A stretch of 39,809 nt of DNA from a virus: positions 1-39,809 of the IMG/VR virus record IMGVR_UViG_3300042392_000134, one strand, 5' to 3'. The notes beneath the pieces are model-generated. The model saw nothing but the letters and a program-made list of their open reading frames with translations, made no database searches and had not been told where the DNA came from. Of the stretch, positions 15,596-22,287 are shown in pieces; within the stretch, counting starts at the first letter, position 1, and every line of letters starts with the position of its first letter. A program made the translations under genes and the position numbers.

Positions 15596-16183
15596 ATGCC
15601 ATCGTACAGCGGCTCCCTAGCAAAGCCTTCAGTGCTGCCGGATGCGAACGGCAAGCAGTTCTACGCGTACATTCACGCCAAGCCTGATGGGACGCCGTTC
15701 TACATTGGCAAGGGCAATGGCAGGCGCTTGAACATGTTCCATAAGCGGAACCAGCACCACAAGAATGTCGTTGCGAAATACGACAGGCGCAACATTCTAA
15801 TCGGGAAGCTGGACTGCTCCGACGAAAGCACCGCGTTCGATTTGGAAATGGGTCTTATCAAGTGCTTGCGTCGCTCAGGTGTTGCCCTCGTTAATCTTAC
15901 TGATGGCGGTCACGGCCCCAGCGGGTTGATTGTGACACCAGAGCAGCGTGTTAAGATTTCTGCTACGCTTACGGGCAGAAAGGGCTCACCGCATACAGAC
16001 GCTTCAAAAGCTAAAATTAGCGCTGCTAATAAAGGCCGCAAGCGGACGCCGGAAGAGATACAAAAAATGAGCATAGCAGCTAAAAATAAAAAGCCAATTT
16101 CCGATGAGACGCGTGCTAAACTCAGCGCTGCCGCTTATGTGTTCTGGGGACGCCGCAAGAAAATGCTGAAGGAGAACATCTGA
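15596..16183 (+). CDS. GIY-YIG homing-type endonuclease with NUMOD3 repeats
   Basis: The 195-residue protein has a GIY-YIG nuclease domain: the first strand is FYAYIHAKPDGTPFYIGKG (residues 22-40), followed by Arg 43/44 and a probable metal-binding Glu 84 in FDLEMGLIKCL. Residues about 105-185 hold three NUMOD3-type DNA-binding units (VTPEQRVKISATLTGRKG, and two with KAKISAANKGRKRTPEE and ETRAKLSAA). Such genes cut a specific site and spread by repair into phages lacking them. Its first six residues MPSYSG repeat the start of the next gene, which its stop overlaps (TGATG). It separates two adhesin genes and has a more AT-rich 3' half than its neighbours. Confidence 0.9.
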   Translation: MPSYSGSLAKPSVLPDANGKQFYAYIHAKPDGTPFYIGKGNGRRLNMFHKRNQHHKNVVAKYDRRNILIGKLDCSDESTAFDLEMGLIKCLRRSGVALVNLTDGGHGPSGLIVTPEQRVKISATLTGRKGSPHTDASKAKISAANKGRKRTPEEIQKMSIAAKNKKPISDETRAKLSAAAYVFWGRRKKMLKENI

Positions 16184-17139
16184 TGCCCTCGTACAGCGGG
16201 GTCTGGTCCCTCTCCCAGCAGTTTCAGGCAGTCGGTCAGGGGCTGTGGCCACCGAACTTCGTGCTGGACGGCACGTTTGGTATATTTGCGTTGGGGAATG
16301 CGCCTTGCGCTTCTACGACCCGTAATAAGTACACATATTCAGGTGACGCTGTCAGCGCCGGTACTGCCGCCACAGCCGCTAATAGATCAGGCGCTGCGGA
16401 TGGCAACAGCACGGTCGGTATCTTTGCGTTGGGAATTGCAGCCTGCATCGTCTCTACAACCCGCAATAAATACACCTACGTAGGGTGCGTAGTCAGCGCC
16501 GGAACAGCCTCCACAGTGGGGACCTTCGGTGGCTCTGCTGCGGGAAACAGCACCGTTGGCATCTTTGCAATCGGGCTAAACCCTTGCTTCGTCCGCGTCA
16601 CCACCCGCGATAAATACACATATTCAGGAGATGTCGTCAGTGCAGGGGGAGCGGCGACAACGGCATCAGGCGGCGGGTCCGCAGCCGGTAATAGTACGGT
16701 TGGGATTTTTGCGCTGGGCTTTACGCCCTGTGGTCGTGTTGCCACCCGCAATAAATATACCTACTCAGGTGATGTAGTCAGCGCAGGCGGCGCGGCTACC
16801 GCAGCGTCAAACAATAATTCGGCGGGTGGGAACAGCACTGTTGGTATTTTTGCACTGGGGCAAACGGCTAGTGGTTATGTTACCACCCGCGATAAATACA
16901 CCTATTCAGGATGTGTAGTCAGCGCAGGAGGGGCCGCTACTGTCGCATCAATTTGCGGTTCGGCGGCTGGGAACAGTACGGTTGGCATTTTTGCAATAGG
17001 ATTTACAAGCTGCGGTCGTGTTACTACCCGCAACAAATACACCTACTCAGGATGCGTGGTCAGCGCAGGCGGCGCGGCTACAGTGGCATCATGTGCCGGT
17101 TCCGCCACATCCAACGGCATCGCAGGTATCACCCTTTAA
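16183..17139 (+). CDS. Adhesin with six propeller-type repeats (twin of 14358-15563)
   Basis: The 318-residue protein starts MPSYSGVWSLSQQFQAVGQG, a short attachment module ending in LWPP that is similar to residues 26-46 of the fibre at 18633. Six repeats of the (T/V)GIFA(L/I)G ... TTR(N/D)KYTYSG ... GSAAGNS type follow. It lacks the FN3 domain of its twin. Repeat order is conserved between the two proteins: both have YSGDAVSAG in repeat 1, YVGCVVSAG in repeat 2 and CGRV(A/T)TRNKYTYSGC in repeat 6. The whole six-repeat domain was therefore duplicated as a block. It is probably a host-receptor-binding protein. Confidence 0.75.
   Translation: MPSYSGVWSLSQQFQAVGQGLWPPNFVLDGTFGIFALGNAPCASTTRNKYTYSGDAVSAGTAATAANRSGAADGNSTVGIFALGIAACIVSTTRNKYTYVGCVVSAGTASTVGTFGGSAAGNSTVGIFAIGLNPCFVRVTTRDKYTYSGDVVSAGGAATTASGGGSAAGNSTVGIFALGFTPCGRVATRNKYTYSGDVVSAGGAATAASNNNSAGGNSTVGIFALGQTASGYVTTRDKYTYSGCVVSAGGAATVASICGSAAGNSTVGIFAIGFTSCGRVTTRNKYTYSGCVVSAGGAATVASCAGSATSNGIAGITL
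16273..17136 (+). repeat. Six protein-level repeats of about 47 codons, copy set 2
   Basis: These have the same protein pattern as copy set 1, again with codon-scrambled junctions. The two-residue variable site before G-S/A-A reads RS, FG, GG, NN, IC, CA, so all twelve across both genes differ. A cysteine is present in the first variable loop of five of the six repeats. Confidence 0.9.
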
Positions 17140-17166
17140 TTTCCACCACATCGTAGGAGCACAACG

Positions 17167-17784
17167 ATGAATAGTAAGCCACATCGCAATAATTGCGACT
17201 TTCAGTTAAAGCACTTCATGGCGGGAAGCTGCCACACAGCAGACGGTGCTTGGGCGCTCTTGCACGACCAGAAGATCGACATCGGCGTCAAGATTGAGCA
17301 CTCGAAGGCACAAGCCCTACGCCGTCAGGCTAAGGTTCTCACGGCAGAGGCCGTGCTGGCTGACGACAACTCAACTGAAATCGACCGGCTCAAGGCAGAG
17401 GCAGACCTGCTTGAGTGCAACTCGGTCAACGAGGGCTGGGCGTTGAACCACCAAGCCGCACTCAATGAGTACGCATATATTTGCAAGCTGATGGACGAGC
17501 TTGAGCCGAACCGCAAATACCGCGACCTGCCGTTCCTTGAAGCCAACGAGGCCATGCAGCGCGAAGAGTGGCTGGGCGAGCTGAAGACGCGGGCTGAGAA
17601 CTTCCTGCTCACGGCTGGTACAATCCCGCACGATCACCTCAACACCATGCGCTGCCACCCTGACTTCGAGGCGCAGATTGTGCCGCACATCGAGGCAATC
17701 ACCCTGAAGGTGATCAATAGCCAAGGCGACCGCACTAGCGTGCTGACGAACATGAAGCCGCTGTTCCTTGAGGATAAGTCGTGA
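17167..17784 (+). CDS. Helical conserved phage protein of unknown function (205 aa)
   Basis: The N-terminus has Cys/His residues that could bind metal (MNSKPHRNNCDFQLKHFMAG then SCHTADGAWALLHDQ). The rest is largely helical and charged (residues 45-200; HSKAQALRRQAKVLTAEAVL, NEYAYICKLMDELEPNRKY). The gene stop overlaps the GTG start of the next gene, the 2OG-Fe(II) oxygenase (GTGA), so the two are coupled and may act together. I know no function. The three-gene group 17167-18622 is unlike the surrounding beta-rich structural genes in composition. Confidence 0.6.
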   Translation: MNSKPHRNNCDFQLKHFMAGSCHTADGAWALLHDQKIDIGVKIEHSKAQALRRQAKVLTAEAVLADDNSTEIDRLKAEADLLECNSVNEGWALNHQAALNEYAYICKLMDELEPNRKYRDLPFLEANEAMQREEWLGELKTRAENFLLTAGTIPHDHLNTMRCHPDFEAQIVPHIEAITLKVINSQGDRTSVLTNMKPLFLEDKS

Positions 17785-18398
17785 GCGATGAGCTGACGCC
17801 TCTATACTGCTTCCCGACTGTCGTCGTGACGGCCTTCAAGCCTGAGTTCCTCGACGCCGTTCGCGCGGTGTCGGAGGATAACTTCGAGCCGCAGGACATC
17901 AACGAGATTTACCCAGTCAAGATGACAGGCAACCTCGTTGACGACCCGCGCATGCACGCCTTCTGCGAGTATGTCGGCAGCTCCGCGTGGCAGATACTGA
18001 GCAATCAGGGCAGCGACATGACTGGCGCGAGCACCTTCTTCACTGAGATGTGGACGCAGGAGCATCACAAGCACTCGCAGATGGAGCAGCACGTCCACGG
18101 CAACGGGGCGCAGCTCGTCGGCTTCTACTTCCTTGAGACGCCCGAGGACTGCTCCAAGGCGCTGTTCTACGACCCGCGTGCGGGTAAGGTGCAGGTCAAC
18201 CTGCCCGAGGCCGACATGGGTCAGGTGACGCCCGCCAGCAACGCTATGGGCATCGAGGCCAAGCCGGGCACGCTGATCTTCGCCAACGCGTGGCTGCCGC
18301 ACGGCTTCACCCGCCACGCATCCGACAAGCCCATCCGCTTCGTCCACTTTAACATCGGCGTCGAGTACGCACCCGCTGCCGCAGCGGAGGTCATCTGA
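17781..18398 (+). CDS. 2OG-Fe(II) oxygenase (2OG-FeII_Oxy_5-like)
   Basis: The 205-residue protein has the iron-binding facial triad of this branch: H104 and H106 in MEQHVHGNGAQLVGFYFLE, and distal H174 in PGTLIFANAWLPHGFTRHA. R186 in the segment PIRFVHFNI is the expected 2-oxoglutarate ligand. An HxH rather than HxD pair is normal for the phage/cyanophage type. It would hydroxylate or oxidise an unknown substrate (protein, nucleic acid or cell-surface component) using O2 and 2-oxoglutarate. The GTG start is inside the upstream stop and the next gene overlaps by TGATG, forming a tight three-gene cassette among adhesin genes. Confidence 0.85.
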   Translation: MSDELTPLYCFPTVVVTAFKPEFLDAVRAVSEDNFEPQDINEIYPVKMTGNLVDDPRMHAFCEYVGSSAWQILSNQGSDMTGASTFFTEMWTQEHHKHSQMEQHVHGNGAQLVGFYFLETPEDCSKALFYDPRAGKVQVNLPEADMGQVTPASNAMGIEAKPGTLIFANAWLPHGFTRHASDKPIRFVHFNIGVEYAPAAAAEVI

Positions 18399-18622
18399 TG
18401 TCGGTCGTGCATGTACGCTACAATCAAACTCGTGGCCAGCCGGGTCGCGGCACGATGGATCACGTCTGGCGCGTGTTCGAGGACGGCAAGGAGTATCTGA
18501 CGAAGAACGTCGAGATCAACGTGCCGTGCCGTGGTACGAAGACTGGCGCGGACTACAGCATGGTCTGCGAGGGCACTCTGCACTTGGATCGCGAGACATC
18601 TACTGCTATAATAAACCCGTAA
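18398..18622 (+). CDS. Small beta-rich conserved protein (74 aa)
   Basis: The 74-residue product (MSVVHVRYNQTRGQPGRGTM, then DHVWRVFEDGKEYLTKNVEI and CEGTLHLDRETSTAIINP) reads as a compact beta barrel. The start overlaps the oxygenase stop. Similar little proteins accompany 2OG oxygenases in marine and freshwater phages, in my recollection; I could not check this. A partner or substrate-carrier role for the oxygenase is a guess. The 3' end of its coding sequence contains a good promoter for the fibre gene that follows. Confidence 0.6.
   Translation: MSVVHVRYNQTRGQPGRGTMDHVWRVFEDGKEYLTKNVEINVPCRGTKTGADYSMVCEGTLHLDRETSTAIINP
18584..18612 (+). promoter_or_regulatory. Sigma70-type promoter candidate before the duplicated fibre
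   Basis: TTGGAT (18584-18589), a 17-base spacer and a perfect TATAAT (18607-18612) preceded by TGC, i.e. an extended -10. It overlaps the last codons of the 74-residue gene and would start a transcript just before the ribosome site (GTAAGGAAC) of the fibre gene at 18633. It is the best consensus promoter I found on the plus strand. Confidence 0.5.
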
Positions 18623-18632
18623 GGAACAAGAA

Positions 18633-20657
18633 ATGAGCAACCGTTGGCCGGGTGGAATAATCCGCAAAACTCCTGTAACCCCCGCTGGCCCGCTCCAGAA
18701 TGGCGCGGCCTCTGGCGTGTGGACGCTGGCCGACGCTGCGTACTGGACGAAGCAGGGTCTGTGGCCGCTGGCGGGTAATCTACCTCCGGCTATTGAAGAC
18801 GTGTTCTCAACGTATCTTTACGCGGGCGACGGAGCGTCTTCGCAGACAGTTACTACAAACGTAAATCTCGCGAGCGGGGGCGGCCTTGTTTGGCAAAAGG
18901 GACGCAGCGCCGTGTCCGCCCATTACTTGTTTGACACAACCCGCAACGACAGTGACTATCTAAGAACTAATCAGACTAACGATGTGGCTAGTTTTTCGGG
19001 GAGAACGCTGGCTATTGGAACCTCCGGTTTTACTGTCGGAAGCGATACGGCTGTTAACGGAAGCGGCAGTACTTTTGCCACTTGGTCATTTAAGAAGTCA
19101 CCAAAGTTTTTTGACTTGGTAACGTGGACTGGGAATGGCGCTAATCGCACCATTGCACATAATCTCGGAGTGGCTCCGGGGTGTATCATAGTTAAGCGGC
19201 TAAATGGCTTTTCCGACTGGCAAGTCTACCACCGCAGCAACGCTAACACGCAGTATCAGGTGCTTAATAGCACGGCTGCTGTGGCCACTGGCACGACCCG
19301 CTGGAACAGCACAACGCCGACCGCGACTGAGTTCACTGTCGGTACGGATACAACGGTCAACGCATCGGGCGGCACCTACGTTGCCTACCTCTACGCCCAC
19401 GACACAGCGTCCACTGGGCTTATTCAGTGTGGGTCGTTTACGGCTGATGGCAGCGGGAATGTTACCAATCAAAATCTTGGCTGGGAACCGCAGTGGATTT
19501 TGCTAAAAACATCGTCTTCAACAGAAGGATGGATACTCGCTGACAACATGCGCGGATGGTCCTATAGTTCAACTCAGGGGCTATTTGCTAATACGTCTGG
19601 CGCAGAATTTGGCAACACTCCTATTGTAATCCCAACGGCAAATGGGTTCGTTGGGCAGAACGGGCAACTTAGTCCATCACAAACATACATCTACATCGCC
19701 ATCCGTCGCGGGCCTATGCGGACCCCGACGCTGGGGACGAGTGTGTTTTTGCCTATTGCGCGTAATGGGACCAACGCAACCGCAACCATCACAACTGGTT
19801 TTACGGTTGATTTGCATATATCAAAAACACGCACCGTAGCTAATTCGCCCGGTGCCTTTGATAGGCTCCGTGGGGCTGGAAACTTCTTAAATCCAGCTTC
19901 AACAGCGGCAGAAGACGCAGTTAATTTTACAGATAGCCTTACTAGCTTTGCGAACAACACGGGCGACGGCGTTGGCGCAGACAGTGGTGGCGGAGTTATT
20001 AACTTTGGAACTCGCCCATATGCAAACTGGGCCTTCAGCCGCGCCCCCGGCTTCTTTGATGTGGTGGCTTACACAGGGACGGGTTCTGCAACCACGTTCA
20101 ACCACAACCTTGGCGTTGTGCCTGAGTTGATGATTGTGAAGACCCGTAGCCTTACTGCCGGTTGGCAAACGTATTCGGCGGCACTAGCAAACACTGAATA
20201 CTTGGTGCTGAATACCACAGCAGCTAAAGCTACCGGAACTACCCGTTGGAATAGCACGACGCCCACCTCAACTGTCTTTACACTTGGTACTGCGGTTGAA
20301 GTCAACAACAGCTCCTCAACCTACGTCAACTACCTCTTCGCCTCATGCCCCGGCGTGAGCAAGGTCGGCAGCTACACAGGAACCGGCGCGTTGCAGACAG
20401 TCAACTGCGCGTTCACCACAGGCGCTCGCTTTGTGCTTATCAAGCGGACGGATAGCACAGGCGACTGGTACGTCTGGGATAGCGCACGCGGTATCAGCAG
20501 TGGAAACGATCCGTATCTGTTGCTCAACAGCATAGCGGTGGAAGAGACCGGCACGAACTACGTGGACACTGATACAACTGGCTTTAAGGTAACGGCAGCG
20601 GCTCCTGCGGCTCTCAACGCAGTAGGCGGTACCTACATCTTCTTGGCAATCGCGTAA
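18633..20657 (+). CDS. Tail fibre/adhesin with duplicated DUF7483-like domains (674 aa)
   Basis: The N-terminus MSNRWPGGIIRKTPVTPAG and the following GVWTLADAAYWTKQGLWPL are attachment modules also seen at the adhesins upstream. The body has two related halves, each with a (W/N)W(S/A)F(K/S)(K/R)(S/A)P(K/G)FFD(L/V)V strand, T(I/F)(A/N)HNLGV(A/V)P and RWNSTTPT(A/S)T segments, about 300 residues apart. This matches the DUF7483-type repeats of phage fibres. A third partial unit ends the protein (GDWYVWDSARGISSGNDPYL). It is probably receptor-binding. A separate promoter upstream may allow its own expression. Confidence 0.75.
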   Translation: MSNRWPGGIIRKTPVTPAGPLQNGAASGVWTLADAAYWTKQGLWPLAGNLPPAIEDVFSTYLYAGDGASSQTVTTNVNLASGGGLVWQKGRSAVSAHYLFDTTRNDSDYLRTNQTNDVASFSGRTLAIGTSGFTVGSDTAVNGSGSTFATWSFKKSPKFFDLVTWTGNGANRTIAHNLGVAPGCIIVKRLNGFSDWQVYHRSNANTQYQVLNSTAAVATGTTRWNSTTPTATEFTVGTDTTVNASGGTYVAYLYAHDTASTGLIQCGSFTADGSGNVTNQNLGWEPQWILLKTSSSTEGWILADNMRGWSYSSTQGLFANTSGAEFGNTPIVIPTANGFVGQNGQLSPSQTYIYIAIRRGPMRTPTLGTSVFLPIARNGTNATATITTGFTVDLHISKTRTVANSPGAFDRLRGAGNFLNPASTAAEDAVNFTDSLTSFANNTGDGVGADSGGGVINFGTRPYANWAFSRAPGFFDVVAYTGTGSATTFNHNLGVVPELMIVKTRSLTAGWQTYSAALANTEYLVLNTTAAKATGTTRWNSTTPTSTVFTLGTAVEVNNSSSTYVNYLFASCPGVSKVGSYTGTGALQTVNCAFTTGARFVLIKRTDSTGDWYVWDSARGISSGNDPYLLLNSIAVEETGTNYVDTDTTGFKVTAAAPAALNAVGGTYIFLAIA

Positions 20658-20666
20658 GGAAATCCA

Positions 20667-21029
20667 ATGATCGAACAACTTATCAGCCGCGTGTTCTATG
20701 CACGCAACGTGGCCCACTTCGAGCACTGGCGCGCAAAGGGTGACGGCAGCTACGCGCAGCATAAGACGCTGGGCAAGTTCTACGACGGCGTCATCGACGC
20801 CATCGACAAGCTCGTGGAGGCCTACCAAGGCGCGTTCAGTCTCATCGGCAACATACCAGCACCCAGCGTGACTGAGCGTGACGTGTTGAAGCTCCTAGAG
20901 GCCGACGCAGAGTGGATCGAGGAGCATCACGAGGACATATGCAAGGGCAACCGCGCAGTGGCCAACCTGATCGACGGTGTCACGGAAGTGTATCTGACCA
21001 CCGTCTATAAGCTGCGGAACCTGAAATGA
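20667..21029 (+). CDS. Helical conserved phage protein (DUF5856-like, 120 aa)
   Basis: The 120-residue product is nearly all helix: FYARNVAHFEHWRAKGDGSY, then AQHKTLGKFYDGVIDAIDKL, EAYQGAFSLIG and a C-terminal EEHHEDICKGNRAVANLIDG region. The H-x-x-H-W...SYAQHKxLGxFYDG pattern agrees with my memory of the DUF5856 phage family and hints at a four-helix, ferritin/Dps-like bundle with conserved His and Glu. The function is unknown. It is the first gene of the lysis block, with its stop overlapping the next start (ATGA). Confidence 0.6.
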   Translation: MIEQLISRVFYARNVAHFEHWRAKGDGSYAQHKTLGKFYDGVIDAIDKLVEAYQGAFSLIGNIPAPSVTERDVLKLLEADAEWIEEHHEDICKGNRAVANLIDGVTEVYLTTVYKLRNLK

Positions 21030-21187
21030 GCGACGATGTAAACCTGCGCCTGACCACGCACGAGGCCGTCTGCGCTGAGCGCTGGCGGGAAACCATATTG
21101 CGCATCAAGCGCATTGAGGCGCTTATGATTGGCAGTGCCGCTGGAATAATTGCGCTTCTGTCCACAATTGCATTCAAGATGGGCTGA
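21026..21187 (+). CDS. Small membrane-anchored protein, XhlA/holin-like (53 aa)
   Basis: The 53-residue product has a charged helical N-terminus (THEAVCAERWRETILRIKRI) and a single C-terminal membrane segment (about 34-51, ALMIGSAAGIIALLSTIAF). This is the layout of XhlA-type haemolysin/holin accessory proteins. ATG overlaps the preceding stop. It has no enzymatic motif. Its location before a lipoprotein, holin-like genes and endolysin supports a lysis role. Confidence 0.6.
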   Translation: MSDDVNLRLTTHEAVCAERWRETILRIKRIEALMIGSAAGIIALLSTIAFKMG

Positions 21188-21188
21188 C

Positions 21189-21371
21189 ATGAGGGTCGCG
21201 TCAATTTTAGCAGTGCTGCTGTTTTTGTTGGGCTGTCAGGACCGCTACCGCTACGATTGCCAAGATCCTGCGAACTGGCAGCAGGAAATCTGCAAGAAGC
21301 CCAAGTGCGTCGCTATGGGCTACTGCACCGAGTGGTTGATAAATACGGGCGAAGAAGATGAAGCCGACTAG
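21189..21371 (+). CDS. Small lipoprotein with cysteine-rich mature part (60 aa)
   Basis: ATG 21189 gives MRVASILAVLLFLLGCQD, a short signal peptide with lipobox LLGC (Cys 16). The mature part has YRYDCQDPANWQQEICKKPK followed by CVAMGYCTEW, i.e. four further cysteines, likely two disulfides. This C-Q-D-P-A-N-W pattern is a recurrent small phage lipoprotein. It may act in lysis or superinfection exclusion at the outer membrane; the sequence alone does not decide. It overlaps the start of the next gene by 14 bases. Confidence 0.65.
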   Translation: MRVASILAVLLFLLGCQDRYRYDCQDPANWQQEICKKPKCVAMGYCTEWLINTGEEDEAD

Positions 21372-21642
21372 CGAATGGTCACCAGAGGAACTGCTGCGGT
21401 TCATCGTCGGCATCGTACTGTCGCTGACGCTTACATTTATTGTGGCGACTGTGCTATACTCGTTGGTGTTTGTGTCGCAGCCGATGGAGGGGCAGTCCCC
21501 AAATGACGCTGAGTTTTTTAAGCTGATTAACCCTATTGCGACGTTCATCGTCGGGGCGTTGGCAGGACTTATGGCTGGGCAGGGCAGCGGCTCGATCAAG
21601 CCCAAAAAGACAGAAGGAGAAGAAGATGAACTTCCTAAATAG
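21358..21642 (+). CDS. Holin-like two-TM membrane protein (94 aa)
   Basis: Two membrane segments are visible: about 14-38 (LRFIVGIVLSLTLTFIVATV) and about 58-73 (NPIATFIVGALAGLMAG), with a charged C-terminus rich in Lys/Glu. Size and topology suit a class II-type holin. The second segment is related to that of the next gene (NPAFQTIIGAFVGLLGG), so the two are probably paralogues and could form a holin/antiholin pair. ATG 21358 lies in the end of the lipoprotein gene. Confidence 0.65.
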   Translation: MKPTSEWSPEELLRFIVGIVLSLTLTFIVATVLYSLVFVSQPMEGQSPNDAEFFKLINPIATFIVGALAGLMAGQGSGSIKPKKTEGEEDELPK

Positions 21643-22117
21643 TTTTGAAAGCAGACAAGACGGCGTCAACGATACCGTTGAGTTTGTCATCCGCGTTGCC
21701 ATCGTCACGCTGTCTGCGGTTATCCTTGTCGTCGTGCTGGCGCTTGCCGTTGGCCTATTTGTGTCGAATGACGTTGTGAGCAGCGCAGCTATCCTTGAGA
21801 CGGTCAACCCTGCGTTCCAGACGATCATCGGTGCGTTTGTCGGTCTGCTTGGCGGCCTGAGCCTCAACGCCAATGCGCGTGACAAAGAACCCGACCCAGA
21901 AGCGCCGACACCGGAACCAGAACCAGAAGTCGGTGAGTATAATCCTGTGCCGTTGGTCCGCCCTGCTGGGACGATCTTCCCTAAAGGCGACATTGAAGAA
22001 GACGATGACGACATGGAGCCTTGGGAGAAGTACCGCAACGACCTGCGCTATGACGTAAACGGCGATGGCGTGGTCGATGAGGCTGACTTCCCTGACTGGC
22101 GCAACCCAGCAGCGTAA
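21626..22117 (+). CDS. Holin-like membrane protein with acidic tail and EF-hand-type loop (163 aa)
   Basis: The start is ATG 21626 (GAAGGAGAAG just upstream). There are two membrane segments, about 20-46 (RVAIVTLSAVILVVVLALAV) and 60-78. A Pro/Glu-rich linker (EPDPEAPTPEPEPEV) and a very acidic stretch follow. Residues 143-154 read DVNGDGVVDEAD, a textbook calcium-binding (EF-hand/dockerin-type) loop with Asp/Asn at positions 1, 3, 5, 9 and 12. The first 80 residues match the neighbouring holin-like protein. A calcium-sensing extension on a holin-like protein is unusual. Confidence 0.65.
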   Translation: MNFLNSFESRQDGVNDTVEFVIRVAIVTLSAVILVVVLALAVGLFVSNDVVSSAAILETVNPAFQTIIGAFVGLLGGLSLNANARDKEPDPEAPTPEPEPEVGEYNPVPLVRPAGTIFPKGDIEEDDDDMEPWEKYRNDLRYDVNGDGVVDEADFPDWRNPAA

Positions 22118-22287
22118 TGGCGGGCGATCTCTCCACCGTTGAACTGATTGGCCAGCTTTGGCCAATCGTATTGGCGTTTATTACGCTGACCATCATCCTC
22201 GCCAAGATGGATGTGCGTCTCGCCGTGGTTGAGGAAAAGATTAAGACGCTCTTTGAGCTATGGAATAATCGGAAGGACGATAAATGA
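22117..22287 (+). CDS. Small N-anchored membrane protein, holin-like (56 aa)
   Basis: The 56-residue product has one membrane segment (about 9-29, ELIGQLWPIVLAFITLTIIL) followed by a charged helix (MDVRLAVVEEKIKTLFELWN). This resembles the small XhlA/lysis accessory proteins. The start overlaps the previous stop (TAATG) and its stop overlaps the endolysin start (ATGA), so translation is coupled to endolysin. Confidence 0.65.
   Translation: MAGDLSTVELIGQLWPIVLAFITLTIILAKMDVRLAVVEEKIKTLFELWNNRKDDK

Noticed and set aside
14688-17136. Diversity-generating retroelement target
   Set aside because: No reverse transcriptase or template repeat is visible, and variable codons are not biased to adenine positions (changes include TTT, GAA, GGC and TGT codons).
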